The notes: generated by a model not told the origin, from the sequence alone. A stretch of 64,000 nucleotides of DNA from Fibrobacter sp. UWB11 (GCF_900143015.1 NZ_FSRT01000001.1:1922001-1986000); one strand, 5' to 3'. Counted from the stretch's first letter, positions 1 to 8,427 are shown. Made by a program: numbers and translations.

Positions 1-1
1 G

Positions 2-268
2 AACCTAACCCTTTGGTTGGACTTTGCCAAAGCTGCACAAACAGAAGATTTAAACGAATCTATCGATTATGCAAAGTTGGCGGAAGAACTAAAAGGGTTC
101 ATCCGCCTTTCTTCTTTTAAGCTCGTCGAAACTCTTGTGGTAAAGACTGCTGAATACGTTCTAGAACATTATCCTAAAGCTAACGCAGTCGAAGTATCCG
201 TCGCAAAGCCACAAGCTGTTCCCGGTTGCTTAGGAGCAGAAGCAAGCATTAAGATTAGTAGGCAGTAG
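2..268 (+). CDS. folB: Dihydroneopterin aldolase, 3' part
   Basis: The reading frame is open from base 2, so the gene begins upstream of the window. The 88 visible residues match the second half of the FolB/FolX family: an acidic helix with SIDYAKL, then SSFKLVETLV, and a C-terminal strand with VSVAKPQAVPG. FolB splits dihydroneopterin into 6-hydroxymethyl-dihydropterin and glycolaldehyde in folate synthesis, in the cytoplasm. The conserved Glu of the LVET segment and the Lys of VAKP are present. The upstream gene, which might be another folate gene, is not visible. The stop codon is followed at once by a heptad-repeat element. Confidence 0.85.
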   Translation, partial: NLTLWLDFAKAAQTEDLNESIDYAKLAEELKGFIRLSSFKLVETLVVKTAEYVLEHYPKANAVEVSVAKPQAVPGCLGAEASIKISRQ

Positions 269-275
269 GAAACAA

Positions 276-398
276 AAGTAACTAGTTTCGAGTTACTAGT
301 TACTAGAGAATTTTAAATCAACATCTTCTTTTGACCAATAACTAATGACCAAAGACTATTAACTAGTAACTAAGTTCTAGTAACTGCGGCAAAGCCGC
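276..398. repeat. Heptad-arm palindromic element (3' of folB and comM)
   Basis: The left part has tandem 7-bp words of the TAGTTAC type (about 279-306). The right part has TGACCAA/TAATGAC words followed by TAACTAG words (about 333-385). It ends in the mini-hairpin GCGGC-AAA-GCCGC (386-398), identical to the core of the element at 37932-37944. It fills the gap between the convergent 3' ends of folB and comM, and the comM TAG stop is next to the hairpin. It has no T-run, so it is not a standard terminator. Confidence 0.75.
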
Positions 399-399
399 T

Positions 400-1929
400 C
401 TAGCCTTTAAATGCACGGTAGCGCAAGGCTTCGGACAAGTCCATGACGTCTACGGCAGATGCGCCACGCAGATCAGCAATCGTGCGCGCGACTTTTAACA
501 ACCTAAAATATCCGCGCGCACTCAATTCCATTTTGGCAGCAGCTGACACAGCAAATCGTTCCACATCCGGATTCATCGCTGCAAATTTTCGAGCATATTC
601 CGAAGACATTTCTGCATTGGATTTAAAAGGCAAATTGCGGAAACGTTCACGCTGGACAGCTCGTGCTGCACACACGCGTCTGCGAATATCTGCAGACGAC
701 TCCCCTCGCCCTTTTACCGCAAACATTGCGGCATCTACAGGCGGCACGCTCACCTGAATATCAATACGGTCTAACAGCGGGCCCGAGATTTTTTCACGAT
801 AACGTTTACGAGCCTCAGGCAAGCAAGTACATTCGCGTTTCGGATCCATCGAATAACCGCAAGGACACGGATTCATTGCAGCCCCCATCATAAAACGCGC
901 AGGCCAAACCACCGTTCCACTTGCACGACTTACCGATATTTCACCTTCTTCCATCGGCTCGCGTAACGCTTCCAACACGCTCCGGTTAAATTCCGGCAAC
1001 TCATCTAGGAACAACACGCCGTTATGGGCTAAACTCGCCTCCCCCGGCAAAAGCCGCGTACCACCGCCTACTAGCGAAACCATCGAAGCCGAATGATGTG
1101 GAGAACGGAACGGCCTTGCCATCACCGGTTTAAAATCATCCGAATCACCAGCTCGCCTCGCACAAGAATGAATACGTGTCGTTTCTAGAATTTCCTGTTC
1201 AGTCATCTCGGGCAAAATTCCAGGCAAGCATTTTGCACAAAGCGTTTTGCCTGCACCCGGTGAACCGACTAGCAAAAAATTATGAGCGCCAGCAGCAGCA
1301 ACTTCAAGAGCTCGCTTTACCGCATCCATTCCGACAACATTTTTAAAGTCAGGAACTTTATCGTCAACATCCACGCGGTACGAAGCAATTCCCTTTGCAT
1401 CTTTCACATCTTGATTTGAATTGCGCTCCAAGATTTCAACACATTCACCGAGAGAATTAGCACAAACAAAATGAAGACCTTCCACCAGCGAGGCTTCTTG
1501 CATATTTCCTCGCGGAATGACAAGAACACAATCACGCTCTGCGACCAAATTCATTGCGATGGATAACACTCCACGGACAGGCTTCAACAAACCATCCAAT
1601 GAAAGTTCACCCACAAAGACGTAACGATCTAATTGAGGGACCTCAATTTCACCCGTCGAGACAAGCATGCCAATCGCTAGCGGAAGGTCTAAAGCACTCC
1701 CCTCCTTTCGCAGATCCGCTGGAGACAAATTAACCGTTGTACGGAAACCTGTTACCACTTTTCCGATGGAGCGTATCGCCGAAACGACACGTTCTCGAGA
1801 TTCCCTTACCGCATTGTCTGGCAGCCCAACAAGCGTAAAACCAGGTAAACCCTGAGCTGCATCAACTTCGACACTAACAGGAACAGCCTTTATTCCAAAC
1901 AAGCAATAAGAACGGATTCTGCGAAACAA
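400..1929 (-). CDS. comM: YifB/ComM-family Mg-chelatase-like AAA+ ATPase
   Basis: A 509-residue protein of normal length for the ComM/YifB family. The N-terminal Lon-protease-like domain (about 1-170) is followed by an AAA+ domain with Walker A GSPGAGKT (about residues 222-229) and Walker B LFLDELPEF, then the C-terminal Mg-chelatase lid, including the Cys-rich NPCPCGY segment. ComM is a hexameric helicase that drives branch migration during natural transformation in Vibrio and Haemophilus; here the role is inferred. The start is TTG at 1929, preceded on the minus strand by AAGGTAGGTG. The gene lies 12 bp after spoVG and is probably co-transcribed with it. Confidence 0.9.
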   Translation of the reverse strand: MFRRIRSYCLFGIKAVPVSVEVDAAQGLPGFTLVGLPDNAVRESRERVVSAIRSIGKVVTGFRTTVNLSPADLRKEGSALDLPLAIGMLVSTGEIEVPQLDRYVFVGELSLDGLLKPVRGVLSIAMNLVAERDCVLVIPRGNMQEASLVEGLHFVCANSLGECVEILERNSNQDVKDAKGIASYRVDVDDKVPDFKNVVGMDAVKRALEVAAAGAHNFLLVGSPGAGKTLCAKCLPGILPEMTEQEILETTRIHSCARRAGDSDDFKPVMARPFRSPHHSASMVSLVGGGTRLLPGEASLAHNGVLFLDELPEFNRSVLEALREPMEEGEISVSRASGTVVWPARFMMGAAMNPCPCGYSMDPKRECTCLPEARKRYREKISGPLLDRIDIQVSVPPVDAAMFAVKGRGESSADIRRRVCAARAVQRERFRNLPFKSNAEMSSEYARKFAAMNPDVERFAVSAAAKMELSARGYFRLLKVARTIADLRGASAVDVMDLSEALRYRAFKG

Positions 1930-1941
1930 TTTTCACCTACC

Positions 1942-2274
1942 TTATGCTACTGCGGCCTGGTATTTTTCGAGCACACAATTTTCGATATGTTCACGAAGTT
2001 GACGCGTAATCGGCAAGCATACGGTACGATAGTCTTCGCCCTTGTAGAACGTATCGATCGGATAACCGACAAACATTCCATTTTCACCGTCCATCACGCG
2101 AAGCCCACGAATCTGAATTTGGTCATTCAGCACAATCGTCGCAAGGCCTTTCATATGCCCGAGATTTGCGCCCTCCTTAAATGGGAACACTTGAACGTTC
2201 GTCACGGCAAGGCAATCAAAAGCCGGAGACATGGTGGGGATAGTCGATGTTTTCTTTTCTGTTTTTTCAGCCAT
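1942..2274 (-). CDS. spoVG: SpoVG-family protein
   Basis: A 110-residue protein. About 18 residues precede the SpoVG core, which is recognised by the order VTNVQVFP, GLATIVLND, IRGLRVMDGENGMFVGYP and a C-terminal PITRQLREHI segment. SpoVG is a small site-specific DNA- and RNA-binding regulator known from Firmicutes and spirochaetes; its target here is unknown. The start codon has a strong Shine-Dalgarno (AGGAGG, 7 nt upstream). It is the first gene of a probable spoVG-comM unit and diverges from the CBM9-like gene across a 218-bp gap that holds a long palindrome. Confidence 0.88.
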   Translation of the reverse strand: MAEKTEKKTSTIPTMSPAFDCLAVTNVQVFPFKEGANLGHMKGLATIVLNDQIQIRGLRVMDGENGMFVGYPIDTFYKGEDYRTVCLPITRQLREHIENCVLEKYQAAVA

Positions 2275-2410
2275 TTTGGCCTCCTATTTTTTGAAGATTA
2301 GCCGCAGTCGAATACACTCGCATTCATGCGGAATCGCCACACATAATGCAAAACGCGTGCCAATCACAAAATTGGCGATTTTGAGCAAATTTCGCCATTT
2401 CTTTTCTAGA

Positions 2411-2454
2411 AAAAAAGTGATTAATCGATTTAATCACTGATTAATCACTTTTTT
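2411..2454. promoter_or_regulatory. AT-rich 16-bp inverted repeat between divergent genes
   Basis: The left arm AAAAAAGTGATTAATC (2411-2426) and right arm GATTAATCACTTTTTT (2439-2454) are perfectly complementary around a 12-nt spacer that itself contains TTTAATCAC. The word TTAATC/GATTAA therefore occurs three times. The site is 38 bp upstream of the 2493 start and about 135 bp upstream of spoVG. The genes diverge, so an operator is more likely than a terminator. The regulator is unknown. Confidence 0.5.
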
Positions 2455-2492
2455 AGTTTATACAAAACAGTAACTTTTTCTAATTTCTATTC

Positions 2493-3041
2493 ATGCTTTT
2501 AAAACCGAATATGAAATGGACGGCCAACCAGGGAATTATCCACCCGATGGTCACAGCCGAGTTTTCGCAAACCCCAAACAGCGCTATCGTCAAATTCACA
2601 ATTGAAGAACCCGTAGATTGCTACCGCGCAGCCGTTCAAGAAGATAACGGACGAAGCTGGGAAGATTCCTGTGTGGAAATCTTTTTGCAGAACCCCGCCA
2701 ATCCGGCTGAGTATTTCAACTTCGAAACGACAAGCCGAGGCTTTGTACTTGCCGCCCGCGGAACCGGTCGCGAAAACAGACAAACGCTCCCATTCGAAGC
2801 TATCGCAAAGATTAAACGCTCAGGCACAGCGCCAAGCATCCAAGACGATTCCGTTTATTGGACAATGACTGTTGAAATTCCTGCCGAGATTTTTGGAATT
2901 AAAGCGTTTGAGGCGCCCCTCCACGGAAACCTCTATAAGTGCGCCGATAAAGCAAATACGCCCCACTACTTGAGCGCATTCCGCATAGAAACAGAAAAGC
3001 CGGATTTTCACCGGCCAGAATTCTTTGATGTTTTAGGATAA
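2493..3041 (+). CDS. CBM9-like carbohydrate-binding domain protein
   Basis: A 182-residue single-domain protein with no signal peptide. The motif order (YRAAVQEDNGRSWEDSCVEIFL, broken here as RSWEDSCVEIFL, then YFNFETTSRG, then WTMTVEIPAEIFG) is that of the beta-sandwich found in CBM9-like and related DOMON-type domains. The WEDSCVE and NFE segments are characteristic. A cytosolic or unassisted-export location is implied. The substrate is unknown, and many stand-alone members have no tested function. No clear Shine-Dalgarno precedes ATG 2493. A GC-rich ATGACA-type repeat follows 3 bp after the stop. Confidence 0.7.
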   Translation: MLLKPNMKWTANQGIIHPMVTAEFSQTPNSAIVKFTIEEPVDCYRAAVQEDNGRSWEDSCVEIFLQNPANPAEYFNFETTSRGFVLAARGTGRENRQTLPFEAIAKIKRSGTAPSIQDDSVYWTMTVEIPAEIFGIKAFEAPLHGNLYKCADKANTPHYLSAFRIETEKPDFHRPEFFDVLG

Positions 3042-3043
3042 AA

Positions 3044-3073
3044 GGCGATTCCGGCTCGGGGGCCGGAATGACA
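3044..3073 (+). repeat. GC-rich ATGACA-type inverted repeat
   Basis: Reads GGCGATTCCGGC-TCGGGG-GCCGGAATGACA. The 8-bp stem ATTCCGGC/GCCGGAAT is followed by GACA. The same frame (GG[AC]GAT, G/C-rich stem, ATGACA) recurs at 33003, 54069 (inverted), 39627 (inverted) and 62897, and in expanded form at 58839. It lies between the convergent ends of the CBM9-like and thioesterase genes. Confidence 0.7.
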
Positions 3074-3080
3074 GACTCAG

Positions 3081-3836
3081 CTACATCATTCTGAGTTTCA
3101 TCTCGAAGACGGCGCGGTCCGTTTCATCGAGAATGCGCATGTAAGTAGCACCATTGTGGTCTGCGCGGAAAATTCTCATCGTCTGCCCTTCCTCGGACTC
3201 GCCCAAGTAATGAACTTCGAGTTCTGACGGAATGCAGAGTTCCAAATCCGAAGCGCTAAACACGTTCAATGCAAGCTTCACATACTCGATGTTGTTCATG
3301 TGGTGCGACATATCGATATGCTGCGGCAACACTTTTTGCTGATAAACTTCTTCGTATTCTTCGGGTTTAACATTAAAGCGATCAAAATCATCCGTCATAA
3401 ACGCTTCAGGGAAACCTTCTGTTGGGAAGTCCACCGAAGAAAGCCGCATCGGGCGATGGCGATCGAGACTCAAGCAGCACATTTCTTGTTTTGCAAAAAT
3501 AATCGGTTCGCCTTCAATCGTCGTAATCGCAGTATTTTCATTCAAACGAATCAGTTGATTATCCGCCGGGAAAGACGTCGTCACAACCTTGTCGCGCCAG
3601 TACGGGCGTTTGAGGAACTTGAACTTAGCCTTGTAAACAACCCAAAAGCCGCCCTTTTCCTTCACCACAAAATTGTCCATTTTCATGGCGCCAAAATTCT
3701 CGGTAATATTATCCTGGATCATGAGCACCGTTTGAGCAAGTCCCATTTTACCAGACACATCAATATAAGCCGAAGTAATCGTTCTCGGCTTCTGAAACAC
3801 TAGCGGATTTTTCGACAATGCGTAAATATCAATCAT
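3081..3836 (-). CDS. Acyl-ACP thioesterase family protein (double hotdog)
   Basis: Taken as 251 residues starting MIDIYALSKN. The frame is open further upstream, to 4082, but that region is the divergent pseudouridine synthase gene, so the extension is rejected. The family hallmarks are two hotdog repeats. The second carries VLPQHIDMSHHMNNIEYVKL, matching the plant and bacterial FatA/FatB catalytic N-x-H region. The enzyme releases fatty acids from acyl carrier protein in the cytoplasm. ATG 3836 has no Shine-Dalgarno but has TATATT exactly 6 nt before it, which suggests a leaderless transcript. The C-terminus faces the CBM9-like gene. Confidence 0.8.
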   Translation of the reverse strand: MIDIYALSKNPLVFQKPRTITSAYIDVSGKMGLAQTVLMIQDNITENFGAMKMDNFVVKEKGGFWVVYKAKFKFLKRPYWRDKVVTTSFPADNQLIRLNENTAITTIEGEPIIFAKQEMCCLSLDRHRPMRLSSVDFPTEGFPEAFMTDDFDRFNVKPEEYEEVYQQKVLPQHIDMSHHMNNIEYVKLALNVFSASDLELCIPSELEVHYLGESEEGQTMRIFRADHNGATYMRILDETDRAVFEMKLRMM

Positions 3837-3842
3837 GGTTTT

Positions 3843-3848
3843 AATATA
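3843..3848 (-). promoter_or_regulatory. TATATT -10 box, 6 nt before the thioesterase ATG
   Basis: On the minus strand TATATT is followed by 6 nt (AAAACC) and the ATG at 3836. No purine-rich ribosome-binding site fits between. The same spacing occurs before nrdR, the 38012 glycosyltransferase and the 58426 amidase. The divergent side has the perfect palindrome ATTTGCGCAAAT (3861-3872) overlapping the next gene's start. Confidence 0.5.
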
Positions 3849-3870
3849 AATTTTTTTATCATTTGCGCAA

Positions 3871-4422
3871 ATGTCGACCGTTATTATTTTCAACAAGCCA
3901 TTCGGCGTTTTAAGCCAGTTTACTCCAGAATCGGGCCACCCCGCTCTGGATACTTTTGGATTTCCGCCGGGAGTGTATGCAGCAGGCCGTCTCGACCACG
4001 ACAGCGAGGGGGCTTTACTCCTGACCGATAACGGCAAGCTCATCAAAAAACTTCTGGACCCCAAATACGAGCATCCGCGCACGTACTTGGCACAGGTCGA
4101 CGGTCAGATTACCGAAGAAGCTGTTCGCAAACTTTCCAAAGGCGTCGACATCAAAGGTTACCACACCAAACCCTGCAAGGCAGAAATCGTCGAAGCCCCG
4201 GACTGGATTTGGAACCGCAACCCGCCGGTACGCTTCCGCGCAAACATTCCCACCAGTTGGGTAAAACTTACACTTATCGAAGGCAAGAACCGACAAGTGC
4301 GCCATATGACCGCAGCCGTGGGCTTCCCTACACTGCGTCTAGTCCGCGTGCAAATCGGGAACATTCCGCTTGGAAACTTAAAGCCCGGTGAATGGCGTAT
4401 AGTTACAGATAAAGTTATTTAG
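3871..4422 (+). CDS. rluE: 23S rRNA pseudouridine synthase, RsuA/RluE type
   Basis: A 183-residue enzyme lacking the N-terminal S4 domain, like RluE. The catalytic motif GRLDHDSEGALLLTDNG (around residue 41) carries the essential Asp of the R-L-D triplet. Later family blocks are PRTYLAQVDG, EGKNRQVRHM and NIPLGNLKPGEWR. It converts a specific uridine in 23S rRNA to pseudouridine. The exact target (U2457 in E. coli RluE) is inferred only from domain content. The start overlaps the palindrome ATTTGCGCAAAT, and there is no clear Shine-Dalgarno. Its stop overlaps the convergent lipoprotein gene by 8 bp. Confidence 0.82.
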   Translation: MSTVIIFNKPFGVLSQFTPESGHPALDTFGFPPGVYAAGRLDHDSEGALLLTDNGKLIKKLLDPKYEHPRTYLAQVDGQITEEAVRKLSKGVDIKGYHTKPCKAEIVEAPDWIWNRNPPVRFRANIPTSWVKLTLIEGKNRQVRHMTAAVGFPTLRLVRVQIGNIPLGNLKPGEWRIVTDKVI

Positions 4423-5614
4423 TGATAAAATCACTCGGTTTGACACCATATAGTGTAACATCATCAAACCAGAATTCAGTATCGTCGTAGGCGGCTATCG
4501 AAATTGTTGTCACCGCCTTGCTGATAACCTCCCAGCCAAGGTTACCATAAAGGTCGTCGCGCGGTTTGAAGTCTGAAGGCTTTATACTGTAACGTTTCCA
4601 CTCATCACTCGTCTTGAGCGTATCGTAAGCCAAAGTTTTTCCTTCTGTATTTGACGAGCCAAGCGTCTCGAGCGTAATCGAGATGACACCGTTTCCGCGA
4701 GCATAGTAGACAATGGAATCAATAGCAGACAAGTCACACGGAGAGTCTTCCTTGCAAATCCAAATTCCATAGAACGACCAATTTCCAAGCCTTGCCGAAG
4801 ACTCCCAGTGAATAGCGTTCCCTTCGCGACCCGCTCCGGCCTCCACGATAAATTCCTCAATATCTTTGCGAGTTTCAGGCACCGTCGCCACATTCGGAGT
4901 AACCTTCACGCTCGTATCCGTAGCGGACATGTAACCCGCCTCGCGGATTCCGAGTTCCCTGATAATAAACTGCGCATCCGCAGATTCAAAATCCAGCACC
5001 TTGAAAGAATCCGGTTCAAACGCGTAAACATTCGAGCGCGTATCCTCGCCAGCACCAACCAACGCCGATTGTTCGACAACGCTATCACCCACAATGACGC
5101 GCAAGTCGTATTCATACGGCGGGAGCGAATCCATTTCGTAGAATCCCTCGCCATCGGTCTTTACCAGACGATCGGAGCCATACACCTGAACCCAAGCGTA
5201 GTCAACGCCTGCCGGCAGATAAACCCTTCCTTGCACGCTTCCCATCTTTTCGAGAACGAATCGCACAGAATCACCTTCGCGTACATCATCAGCAAGGATT
5301 TTCCTAAAAACACCTTCACCTTCATTGAGAATTTCAATCGTCACCGAATCGACATCAAGACCGTTCAAACGAATATATCCCAATGAATCAGCAACGTATT
5401 CTGCAAGGAATTCTTCTACAGAATCAGACTCAACGTTGCGAATAAAATCCACAGCACGAACGCGGGCCACCACATTTGATGCCGGTAGCGAGTCACTGCG
5501 AACAACCTGAATCAAAAAAGCATTTTGCGTTTCAACAGAACTAATGCCCGATACATCTCTATCGGAGCAGGCGCAAAGCGCAATCAACACGAGAAGTAAA
5601 AGCAACTTTTTCAT
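4415..5614 (-). CDS. Lipoprotein with carboxypeptidase-regulatory-like and CBM-like domains
   Basis: The start is set at MKKLLLLLVLIALCACS (ATG 5614), preceded by AGGAGG. It gives a 399-residue protein with a clear lipobox (LCAC), so it is probably an outer-membrane lipoprotein. Residues about 125-195 look like a carboxypeptidase-regulatory-like Ig domain (VQGRVYLPAG, TDGEGFYEMDSLPPYEY). The C-terminal 130 residues form a jelly-roll-like module (NWSFYGIWICKED, FWFDDVTLYG), similar to carbohydrate-binding or CIA30-type folds. No catalytic motif is seen. It starts 4 bp after the DUF4423/TIGR02147-type gene and shares its operon. Confidence 0.75.
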   Translation of the reverse strand: MKKLLLLLVLIALCACSDRDVSGISSVETQNAFLIQVVRSDSLPASNVVARVRAVDFIRNVESDSVEEFLAEYVADSLGYIRLNGLDVDSVTIEILNEGEGVFRKILADDVREGDSVRFVLEKMGSVQGRVYLPAGVDYAWVQVYGSDRLVKTDGEGFYEMDSLPPYEYDLRVIVGDSVVEQSALVGAGEDTRSNVYAFEPDSFKVLDFESADAQFIIRELGIREAGYMSATDTSVKVTPNVATVPETRKDIEEFIVEAGAGREGNAIHWESSARLGNWSFYGIWICKEDSPCDLSAIDSIVYYARGNGVISITLETLGSSNTEGKTLAYDTLKTSDEWKRYSIKPSDFKPRDDLYGNLGWEVISKAVTTISIAAYDDTEFWFDDVTLYGVKPSDFITK

Positions 5615-5618
5615 CGTT

Positions 5619-6464
5619 TTACACCTCCTTTTTGGCGCTATCACCACCGGAAATGTCTGCTACCGGGTATAGTGCAAATACGAACTGCATGGCGCGATTC
5701 ACATTTTTCACCTCTGCAGTCCTTTTTTGAACTTGCCGTCTAAATTCAAGAGCCATTTCATTCAAATCGTCAAAGCACTCATCGTCTACACCCACCAAGA
5801 GTGATGATATATTACGCTTGGCAGGTTCCACCGCAACAAGGGCATTCTGCGCCAAAGCCAAAAGTTGGTTTTGATAACTGCGAATGGCGGCAGTCTTTAC
5901 AGCCGAACCCTCTGAAGTAAAATTAGCAACAGTCGTTGCATAACGTTCCGACGCAAGCGGTGTTATCAGTTTTAAATCCTTGAGAACCTTTATAGCTTCG
6001 CGCACTTGGTCCTCGGAAACTGTCGGTGAAATCTGTTTTACTAACCGTGAGACTTCGGCATGGCCACCATTCATTTCGATAAGAGCCCGCACTACAGGAA
6101 TCCACCACTTGCTCAAGAAAAGATATTCGCTAGCACTGAACTTGCGCAAATCAACATCCTGGAGCGAAAGCGCCATCTTATAAAGCTTGTCTTTTTTTGC
6201 AGGAGATTTCGTCTTGGAGGCAGCCACTAAAATCTCGAAAATTTCACCATTGCGGCCTTTCAAATCCAGCAAGTTTTTTGCCAAGGGAATACTGCGACTT
6301 GGCAAATGGAGATCCTTATTCAACACGCGGAACATTTGACTCGTTTCGAGCCCAAGCTTTTGCCCCATCATTTTATAGGAATACAGCGGCATATCCAACT
6401 TGCGCTGGGTATAATAATTCTTGAGCAAATCCCTGTAATCACTGATTTCGTTAATGTTCAGCAT
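5619..6464 (-). CDS. DUF4423/TIGR02147-family regulator-like protein
   Basis: About 281 residues. The N-terminus LNINEISDYRDLLKNYYTQRK, read as a shorter core DYRDLLKNYYTQRK, is typical of the TIGR02147 family that I recall as expanded in Fibrobacter. Next come a helix-turn-helix-like segment (YSYKMMGQKLGLETSQMFRVL) and a DUF4423-like C-terminal half rich in helices (SEYLFLSKWWIPVVRALIEM). A DNA-binding role is inferred from the N-terminal region only. ATG 6464 is chosen; TTG 6470 is possible. It is followed 4 bp later by the lipoprotein gene, a tight pairing that suggests the two act together. Confidence 0.72.
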   Translation of the reverse strand: MLNINEISDYRDLLKNYYTQRKLDMPLYSYKMMGQKLGLETSQMFRVLNKDLHLPSRSIPLAKNLLDLKGRNGEIFEILVAASKTKSPAKKDKLYKMALSLQDVDLRKFSASEYLFLSKWWIPVVRALIEMNGGHAEVSRLVKQISPTVSEDQVREAIKVLKDLKLITPLASERYATTVANFTSEGSAVKTAAIRSYQNQLLALAQNALVAVEPAKRNISSLLVGVDDECFDDLNEMALEFRRQVQKRTAEVKNVNRAMQFVFALYPVADISGGDSAKKEV

Positions 6465-6643
6465 AGGCAAATTCTCGAAAAATACAATTGTCCAATCAAT
6501 AAAATAATCTATTACTTGCCCAAAAGCTCTTAAAGAATATATCGCCTTTGATAAATTTTCAATGAAATCTTATAAAGCACCCGTTCATTTTTGCTTTTTC
6601 TAGAAATATTTTTCTGGTAGAATACAACCAAGGGGATATTTGG

Positions 6644-8377
6644 ATGATTAACAACACACTTACGTCTGTTGCAGCTTTTGTTGTGGCTGCAGCAGTTTCT
6701 CAGGCAATCGCGGAAGGCCCATGCGACATTTACGCAAAGGCAAAAACACCATGCGTTGCTGCCCACAGCTTGACACGCGCGCTCTACTCCAGCTACAGCG
6801 GGAACCTCTACCAAGTCCGCAGAGCCGATGGACAAACCAAGGACATTCCAGTCGAAGAAGCGGGAGGCTTTGTCAAATCCTCCGTACAAGACGACTTTTG
6901 TGCAGGCTCCAAATGCACAATTTCAATCATTTACGATCAGAGCAGCTACAAGAACGATTTGAAGAAATCGCCGCCAGTCTATTGGCTAAAAGAAGGCGCC
7001 AAGGAAGCGGACGCCAACAGAGCCCCGATTTACATCAGCGGGCGCAAGGCTTACGGATTCTATCGCGACGCCTGGTCCGCTACCGGTTACCGCAATAACA
7101 ACACCAAAGGTGTAGCCACCGGCGATGAAGAAGAATCCATGTACATGGTGGTTGATGGCAAGCATTACAACGACTTGTGCTGTTTCAACTACGGAAACGC
7201 AGAAACGACCGGCAACGACGACGGCCCGGGAACTATGGAATGCATCTACTTCGGAAGCGACAAGGACTGGGGCGGCCCAGGACAGGGCAATGGCCCGTGG
7301 GTAGCCGCCGACTTGGAAGATGGTGTATTCAAGGGAAACGATGCTGGTTGGCAATGGGGCAAAACCCATACGACACCGTGGCCAAACGCACTTTCTATTG
7401 AAGCAGACTATGTAACCGCCATGCTGAAAGGCCCGAACGACGGAACGTTCAAACTCAAAGGCGGCAGCGCCCAAAAAGGAAAACTCAACACCATGTGGGA
7501 TGGCCCACGCAAAAGAGGCTACAGCCCACGCAAGCTGCAAGGCGCCATCGTGCTCGGCAATGGCGGTGACGGCAGCGACGGCGGTGCAGGAACGTTCTTC
7601 GAAGGTGTGATGACAATCGGAAACCCGCCAGATTCCGTAGACGATTTGGTACAAGCAAACATTGTCGCCGCCGGTTACGGAAGCAAAATTGAGCTCAAGA
7701 AGCCTGATCCGATTGAACCGTTTAAGGATACGCTTACCATCCCGGGAAAAATCGAAGCAGAAAACTACGACAAGGGCGGCAACGGTCAGGGATTCTTGGA
7801 CACCGACATTGAAAACGAGAATTCCCTCTACCGCGATGACAACGCAGGCCTCGACAGCGCAGAAGGCGCCATCATTTACGGCTGGGGTTATGCCGATGAC
7901 TGGTTACGTTACACGGTAAAAGCGTCCAAGAACGACTCGCTCACGCTCACGACGCGCGTCGCCTCCCCAAGCGATAGCACATTCTTCTCCGTACTCGTTG
8001 ACGAAAAGAACGTCGCCACCGTGATGGTCCCGAACACCGGTGACTGGAAGAAATTCGAAACGGTTACAGTCTCCGTGCCTGCAATTGCGGAAGGGGCACA
8101 TGTGCTAAAAATAAAGATTGACAAGCCCTACTTCAATCTTGACTGGATTGAATTTGCAGTCGCCACATCCCAAACAGAATCCATCAAGTTTACAAGGCAA
8201 GCCGCAGCATCGCAAGTCTACACAGTTTACGATGTCCTTGGAAACCGTGTTACCTCATTCCAAGCAAACGAAAACGCTATACGTAACATTTGGGACAAAG
8301 TCCGCATAAATATGCCAGGCGGCATTTACGTCATCAAGACGATGAACAAAACCATTCGAATTTCAAATATAAAATAA
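6644..8377 (+). CDS. Secreted alpha-L-arabinofuranosidase, GH54-CBM6 with sorting tail
   Basis: 577 residues. The signal peptide ends near AIA-EG. Residues about 24-345 match the GH54 catalytic domain of fungal AbfB closely: GPCDIYAKAKTPCVAAHS, SIIYDQSS, GYRNNNTKG, CCFNYGNAET and GTFFEGVM. By comparison with the fungal enzymes, Glu225 (in DLEDG) is the likely nucleophile and Asp309 (in GGDGSDGG) the acid/base. A CBM6-like module follows (about 365-505; IPGKIEAENYDKGG, FNLDWIEF). The last 55 residues (VYDVLGNRV, MPGGIYVIK) resemble a type IX secretion tail. Fungal enzymes carry CBM42 instead of CBM6. The likely role is removing arabinose side chains from arabinoxylan. Confidence 0.87.
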   Translation: MINNTLTSVAAFVVAAAVSQAIAEGPCDIYAKAKTPCVAAHSLTRALYSSYSGNLYQVRRADGQTKDIPVEEAGGFVKSSVQDDFCAGSKCTISIIYDQSSYKNDLKKSPPVYWLKEGAKEADANRAPIYISGRKAYGFYRDAWSATGYRNNNTKGVATGDEEESMYMVVDGKHYNDLCCFNYGNAETTGNDDGPGTMECIYFGSDKDWGGPGQGNGPWVAADLEDGVFKGNDAGWQWGKTHTTPWPNALSIEADYVTAMLKGPNDGTFKLKGGSAQKGKLNTMWDGPRKRGYSPRKLQGAIVLGNGGDGSDGGAGTFFEGVMTIGNPPDSVDDLVQANIVAAGYGSKIELKKPDPIEPFKDTLTIPGKIEAENYDKGGNGQGFLDTDIENENSLYRDDNAGLDSAEGAIIYGWGYADDWLRYTVKASKNDSLTLTTRVASPSDSTFFSVLVDEKNVATVMVPNTGDWKKFETVTVSVPAIAEGAHVLKIKIDKPYFNLDWIEFAVATSQTESIKFTRQAAASQVYTVYDVLGNRVTSFQANENAIRNIWDKVRINMPGGIYVIKTMNKTIRISNIK

Positions 8378-8398
8378 TACACCTCAAACCAAACTCAC

Positions 8399-8427
8399 TT
8401 AAGTAGGTTTCGCAAGAAGCCTACTTT
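8399..8427 (+). terminator. Rho-independent terminator of the GH54 gene
   Basis: Stem AAGTAGGTTTC / GAAGCCTACTT (one G-T pair) around loop GCAA, followed by TTTC. It lies 21 bp after the GH54 stop. Confidence 0.65.

Noticed and set aside
276-398. Heptad repeats as a CRISPR array
   Set aside because: Units are only 7 bp, drift in sequence, form inverted arms and have no spacers or cas genes.
3837-4082. N-terminal extension of the thioesterase across the pseudouridine synthase gene
   Set aside because: The extension would overlap the divergent rluE coding region by 212 bp, and the family starts at the MIDIY Met.
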